Part shown: positions 5,550-8,728 of the stretch, piece after piece
Layout of the letters: each line of letters opens with the position of its first letter
How positions within the stretch are numbered: the stretch's first letter is position 1
Source of the DNA: Planctomycetota bacterium
GTDB lineage: Bacteria > Planctomycetota > Phycisphaerae > WQYP01
NCBI GenBank assembly: GCA_021780285.1
Contig: JAJXZA010000032.1
Span: forward strand, 1-8,728
Direction of reading: 5' to 3'
DNA: 8,728 bases
Program-made: the position numbers and the translations under genes
Notes under the pieces: generated by a model
The model's input: only the letters and a program-made list of their open reading frames with translations
The model's database searches: none
Told to the model about the DNA's origin: nothing

Positions 5550-7879
5550 TTGCCTTTCCCCTTGGAAGCTTGGTTGGACAATGTGATCTTGAAGAGTACC
5601 GGTCCGTTTTTGTATGGGCATAAGTATACCGTTACGGATTTTAAAGCCTTAAGTGCTCGCTCCTCGGTCTCAAGCCTCTTTATTTCTGTAAGGTTCTTAA
5701 TTTCATCATCAATCATATGCTTTCGCTGCTTTTTCTTGGCAGCGATGAGCTCCTTCTGGAGCTTTTTAAGTGTTTGCTCAGTCGCTTTATCGCCTCTACC
5801 TAGGGATGCGGGCGACCTTTTCCGCAGCTTTGCTAGCTTATTCTTAAGCCTCTGGCGCTCCGTGCTATACCCGCAACGCAGCGTCTTCCCTCTGAGCACA
5901 AGGCTGAATTGTATCTTGAAATGGGGAGGCTTCAGGGCGTGCCATAAAAATATTGCCCTACGTGGCGAAGGCTTGTTACCCCTGGCAGGAGGCTTAATTG
6001 ACCAATCAGTTCCTAGGATGGATTGTGCCCTAATCCATTGAGGCACAGCCTCTTCGATGGGCAGGGCAAAATGTGTCGTCTCGATGTCCTTGGGTATTGA
6101 CCGAGGCTTCCTGAATTGCAGCCGCGTTATCGTGCTATGGCTCTTGCGGCTGTAAAAGTCTATCGTGATACCGCTTAGATGGCTGAGTTCCCCTTGGATC
6201 GATGAGGCCAAGTCGCCGGTTTTCGTTTTACGGAGAGTGAAAACGCCGGGCGGCGTTGGCTCGATGGCCCCGAAGCCGGCAACGGGCTTTTCAGCCGGGA
6301 ACTTGAGCAATATCTGTTTAAGGTTTGCCCAGGGCCGCCAAGGACCCGGTGGGGTTTTCAAACCCTTCGGTGCGTAAACCGGCCTAAACGTCGCCCCGGC
6401 GCCGGGCGGTAAGTTGACGCGGAAGATCATGACATGCTTTGGGATTGGGATAATAGGAACGGAGGCCCGAGAAGTAAGGCTCCCAAAACCGCTCTTACTC
6501 AGCGGAAGCCGCTTCGGCCAACTAAAGATTACTTTACAGCCGTGGGGCGGGGCTTTGGGTATTGCTGCCACTTTGGGCCGAGGCTCGGCCCTAGGCTTAT
6601 GCCCCTTGGAAGGCTTAGTCTGCGGAGGGGATGAGCCTTTTGTGGTGTTCGTTGCTGGCGCTGGCGCGGTCGCGGTAGCAGGAGGCAAAGGCTTTGGAGT
6701 GCTTTGGGGAACCGCCTTGGGCTTTGCGACCGGGGGCGGCACCTTTGGCCCTGCGGCAACCTGCGCCTGTTGTGCCAGATGGTCCGGCTTAGCAAGAGTA
6801 ATCACCAGCAAAACGGTAATGGCAATCAATATCACCGCCGCCGGAATCATCCAGAGTAGCTGTCGTTTCCACTTGCTCTGCAGCGTGGCTGGCATGGCTG
6901 CTGCGGATGGGTGGTTGATGCGCCAGGTTTCCTGCGGTTTGCTGATGCGCTCCGCGCCCGGCTTCAAATCATAGGGGCGACTGCTTGTGTCATCTGCAGC
7001 CCGCCCACGGTCATCCGGAGGTTCTGCCAAGCCTATCTCGCCCTCCTCACGGCTTGCACGGGCCAAGGCCAAGCTCTCGGCGGCCGCGGGCAGCTTTCCG
7101 GTTCGTGCCGCGTTCACCAGTGGCCCGTCCGGCGCAGTCCCACGTGGTGTGGTCAGGTCTACGATCATTCCGCGACCAAGATCGGCATCCGCTGCGGATC
7201 CTTGCGCCAAAGGTACTCCGCGGATGTGGCAAGCCGCCCCGGCAAACGGCAGCCCCTGAAAAAACGTACTAAACGCAATCGCCCAGCGCTGCTCAACCGT
7301 AAGCAAAGCCAGTGCTTCGCCAATAAGGCCCAACAAGTCAACATCGGGCCGGCACACGATATAGCACGGGACATTGGGCTTCGACACGACATGCGCCGCC
7401 ACCACACCGCCCCAGCCAGCATCGCCGGCTACCTTGTGCCAATATTCGCAGCGCTTGGCTGAAAGACCGGACATTGGTATCGTCCGCCCGGTTGCAATCC
7501 AGCGCGGTTCACCTTGCCAGCTTTTTTCAAAAAGTCCGGGCTGCGCAAGCAGCCAGGCTGGGCCGGCTGGGGCGAGCTCATTGGGTGCCAGGAGAATAAA
7601 GTGCCCGAACTTATTGGCTCGCCCTGTGTAATCTGCGGGGGCAGGCCCCACGCGCAGCAGTACGTGAACCGAAAGCCCACGATCGGCTAGCACCCAATGG
7701 CCAAAATTAATCGGTTCCGACCTGGCATCCCCGCCGGCGATCCGCCGGTAGGCCGCAAGCGACTCAACCTTTTCAGCCAGATTTGGCGAGAGACCGCGCG
7801 TCATGGCCACTGTGCAAAAGCCCGCAGTGCCCGGCCGCAAGCCATGCGGAGCTGATGTGTAAAGCATTTCGTGGCTCAT
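5546..7879 (-). CDS. GAP1-type protein: GAP1-N2, GAP1-M, membrane span, C-terminal coiled coil (777 aa)
   Basis: Residues 5-140 match my recollection of the GAP1-N2 domain (GTPase-associated protein 1, N-terminal type 2): an early Y.SAP.GL motif, then DYTGRANKFGHFILL (83-97). Residues 145-240 match GAP1-M, including AGDAGWGG and RWAIAFSTFF (198-207). In known systems these domains are encoded beside double GTPases and are predicted to regulate or sense them in biological conflict. After a polar linker there is one membrane helix (340-362), then a Pro/Lys/Ala-rich stalk (378-447), an unrecognised globular part (448-670), a lysine-rich coiled coil (about 674-748) and a final beta segment. The globular part would lie outside the cytoplasm if the GAP1 module is inside. 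The ATG at 7879 has GGTGA six bases upstream and lies 21 bases after the GTPase stop. The 3' end overlaps the next gene by four bases. No enzymatic motif is seen in the C-terminal region. Confidence 0.85.
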   Translation of the reverse strand: MSHEMLYTSAPHGLRPGTAGFCTVAMTRGLSPNLAEKVESLAAYRRIAGGDARSEPINFGHWVLADRGLSVHVLLRVGPAPADYTGRANKFGHFILLAPNELAPAGPAWLLAQPGLFEKSWQGEPRWIATGRTIPMSGLSAKRCEYWHKVAGDAGWGGVVAAHVVSKPNVPCYIVCRPDVDLLGLIGEALALLTVEQRWAIAFSTFFQGLPFAGAACHIRGVPLAQGSAADADLGRGMIVDLTTPRGTAPDGPLVNAARTGKLPAAAESLALARASREEGEIGLAEPPDDRGRAADDTSSRPYDLKPGAERISKPQETWRINHPSAAAMPATLQSKWKRQLLWMIPAAVILIAITVLLVITLAKPDHLAQQAQVAAGPKVPPPVAKPKAVPQSTPKPLPPATATAPAPATNTTKGSSPPQTKPSKGHKPRAEPRPKVAAIPKAPPHGCKVIFSWPKRLPLSKSGFGSLTSRASVPIIPIPKHVMIFRVNLPPGAGATFRPVYAPKGLKTPPGPWRPWANLKQILLKFPAEKPVAGFGAIEPTPPGVFTLRKTKTGDLASSIQGELSHLSGITIDFYSRKSHSTITRLQFRKPRSIPKDIETTHFALPIEEAVPQWIRAQSILGTDWSIKPPARGNKPSPRRAIFLWHALKPPHFKIQFSLVLRGKTLRCGYSTERQRLKNKLAKLRKRSPASLGRGDKATEQTLKKLQKELIAAKKKQRKHMIDDEIKNLTEIKRLETEERALKALKSVTVYLCPYKNGPVLFKITLSNQASKGKGK

Positions 7880-7885
7880 ATCTGT

Positions 7886-7890
7886 TCACC
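7886..7890 (-). promoter_or_regulatory. ribosome binding site of the GAP1 gene
   Basis: GGTGA on the minus strand lies six bases before the ATG at 7879, within the 21-base gap after the GTPase stop. It supports this start for the GAP1 gene. Confidence 0.55.
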
Positions 7891-7900
7891 GAAGCAATGC

Positions 7901-8509
7901 TCAGCTGTCGTGCGGCGGTGGCTCCTGCTTGCCGTCGTGTATTAACAATAGGTTTCTGGTATACCTTCCCAGTGCATAAAGAACCGGCGTCGTGACCCAT
8001 CGCGGTTTAATGTCGCGCGGGCATATCGAAAGCAGTGCCTGCTCATGGGCATCCGGAACCGGTGCATGGCCCAGGGCGCTTACGGGTATGAAGGTTACGC
8101 TCTTGCTGATTGCCTCGGCAGCGCTGACAATTTCTGGCGTTACCTCTGCCAAAAGCGCACGAACGGCCCGAGAGACCCGTTCCATCCGCTCAATATCGAG
8201 CACCTTGATGGCTGACCCTGCCAAGGTTACAAAAGGCTCGCTGGTAATATCTTCCGTCAGCAATCCGCCCCAAATATCCGATTTGGAAATAAGCATCAGT
8301 AACGGCCGATCGGTCTGGGCATTTTGCCCCAAGCCGGAATATCGCCTCAGCCGCACGGAGGCCTCATTAAGAAATACTTCCTGGCGGAATGTTCTACGGG
8401 TGTTGACGATCTGCGGGTCGGAACTTATGCCTTGGCACCTTTGCCGCATGCGGGGGTCCTGCGACGGGTCAAACAAGAACATATACCTCACGCATTCAAG
8501 ATTGAAACA
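7901..8509 (-). pseudogene. C-terminal half of a DO-GTPase2-like double GTPase, cut by an IS630 element
   Basis: The residues that remain are the second half of a TRAFAC-type GTPase. A hydrophobic strand ends in FLFDPSQDPR (Walker B/G3 region), LLMLISKSD provides the G4 base-recognition motif (a variant of NKxD), and FIPVSAL is the G5 motif. A typical family tail, KPRWVTTPVLYAL, follows. The P-loop (G1) and G2 are absent. In frame, the sequence is open from 8509 and is preceded by TAA at 8510-8512, where transposase sequence begins. Recognisable GTPase residues run almost to that junction (NLECVRYMF), so the break is an insertion, not a natural start. GTG at 8491 or ATG at 8482 could initiate a remnant, which could not bind nucleotide normally. 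The neighbouring GAP1 gene fits the known GTPase-GAP1 pairing. The missing 5' half should lie beyond the element, outside the window. Confidence 0.82.
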
Positions 8510-8727
8510 TTATCAAAAGTCTGAAACTTAAGCGTCATCAGCGTGTTGAGTGATTGGCGGTGGAGGGTTGGAATTTGGTCAAGGCATTGGTCGATGGCGG
8601 TTTGGAATTCTTTGAAGTTCGGGTAGTGGCGGGAGTTGAGGGTTGTTTTCTTAACGAATTTCCAGAGCCGTTCGATCAGATTCAGATTGGGGGAATAGGG
8701 TGGCAGGAACAGCAGTTCAATGTGCCG
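8488..8727 (-). CDS. IS630-family transposase, C-terminal part (DDE_3)
   Basis: This 79-residue C-terminal fragment enters from the right edge. It contains LLFLPPYSPNLNLIERLWK, the hallmark of the DDE_3/IS630 catalytic domain, in which the E of LIER is the last acidic residue of the DDE triad. The tail (LMTLKFQTF) is usual for the family. The reading frame crosses the presumed end of the element, and its last six or seven residues (VSILNA) and TGA stop at 8488-8490 come from the interrupted GTPase gene in another frame. The N-terminal helix-turn-helix and the first two acidic residues lie outside the window, so activity cannot be judged. Confidence 0.9.
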   Translation of the reverse strand, partial: RHIELLFLPPYSPNLNLIERLWKFVKKTTLNSRHYPNFKEFQTAIDQCLDQIPTLHRQSLNTLMTLKFQTFDNVSILNA

Positions 8728-8728
8728 T
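8511..8728 (-). mobile_element. IS630-family insertion sequence, right-hand part outside the window
   Basis: The transposase 3' end and the junction with GTPase coding sequence define one end of the element. IS630 elements insert at TA dinucleotides. TA at 8511-8512 fits best, because GTPase-like codons are readable up to about 8507 and transposase-like codons from about 8512. The exact boundary and terminal inverted repeat cannot be confirmed with only one end in view. Confidence 0.7.

Noticed and set aside
5549..5621. Longer start (ATG at 5621) for the 976-residue protein
   Set aside because: It would overlap the GAP1 coding region by 76 bases, whereas the ATG at 5549 gives a standard ATGA overlap with a purine-rich site before it.
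5178..6041. Plus-strand open frame of 287 codons
   Set aside because: It lies antisense to the GAP1 and 976-residue genes, spanning their junction. Those genes have domain support, operon spacing and ribosome binding sites; this frame shows no recognisable domain.
7992..8531. Plus-strand open frame of 179 codons
   Set aside because: It is the antisense of the GTPase remnant, which carries clear G4 and G5 motifs, and it crosses the IS junction.

Overview
The window looks like an accessory region of a planctomycete-type bacterium. That is an inference from protein families (a GAP1-N2/DO-GTPase pair next to DUF4339-type GYF_2, zinc-ribbon, DUF4190 membrane proteins) and a moderately high GC content, not from any marker gene. 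All convincing genes lie on the minus strand, so the functional order runs from high to low coordinates.

From right to left: the 3' end of an IS630-family (DDE_3) transposase runs in from the right edge and ends at 8488. Its insertion sequence has landed in a double-GTPase gene (DO-GTPase2-like). Only the C-terminal half of that gene remains here (7901-8509), with the G4 and G5 motifs but no P-loop. A 777-residue GAP1-type protein follows (5546-7879): a GAP1-N2/GAP1-M module, one membrane span, a proline-rich stalk and an unrecognised C-terminal region with a lysine-rich coiled coil. It overlaps by ATGA with an unrecognised 976-residue single-span protein (2619-5549). Seven bases later comes a 324-residue GYF_2/zinc-ribbon/multi-span protein (1637-2611). 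After a 183-base gap with two hairpins comes its shorter paralogue of 233 residues (752-1453), which ends in a DUF4190 helix module.

Taken together, the four downstream genes and the broken GTPase form one co-directional cluster. It resembles the GTPase/GAP1 class of predicted NTPase-dependent biological conflict systems. What sets this one apart is that every intact component is predicted to be membrane anchored, with two large C-terminal regions of no known family and two GYF_2 adaptor-like proteins. Whether the locus still works is doubtful, because its GTPase has been split by the insertion sequence.

The left 750 bases hold no convincing complete gene. They contain a degenerate tandem array (unit about 137-138 bases, two and a half copies) with six copies of a 13-base box, then a short 8-base-periodic element. 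A short open plus-strand frame at the left edge may be the tail of a neighbouring gene.
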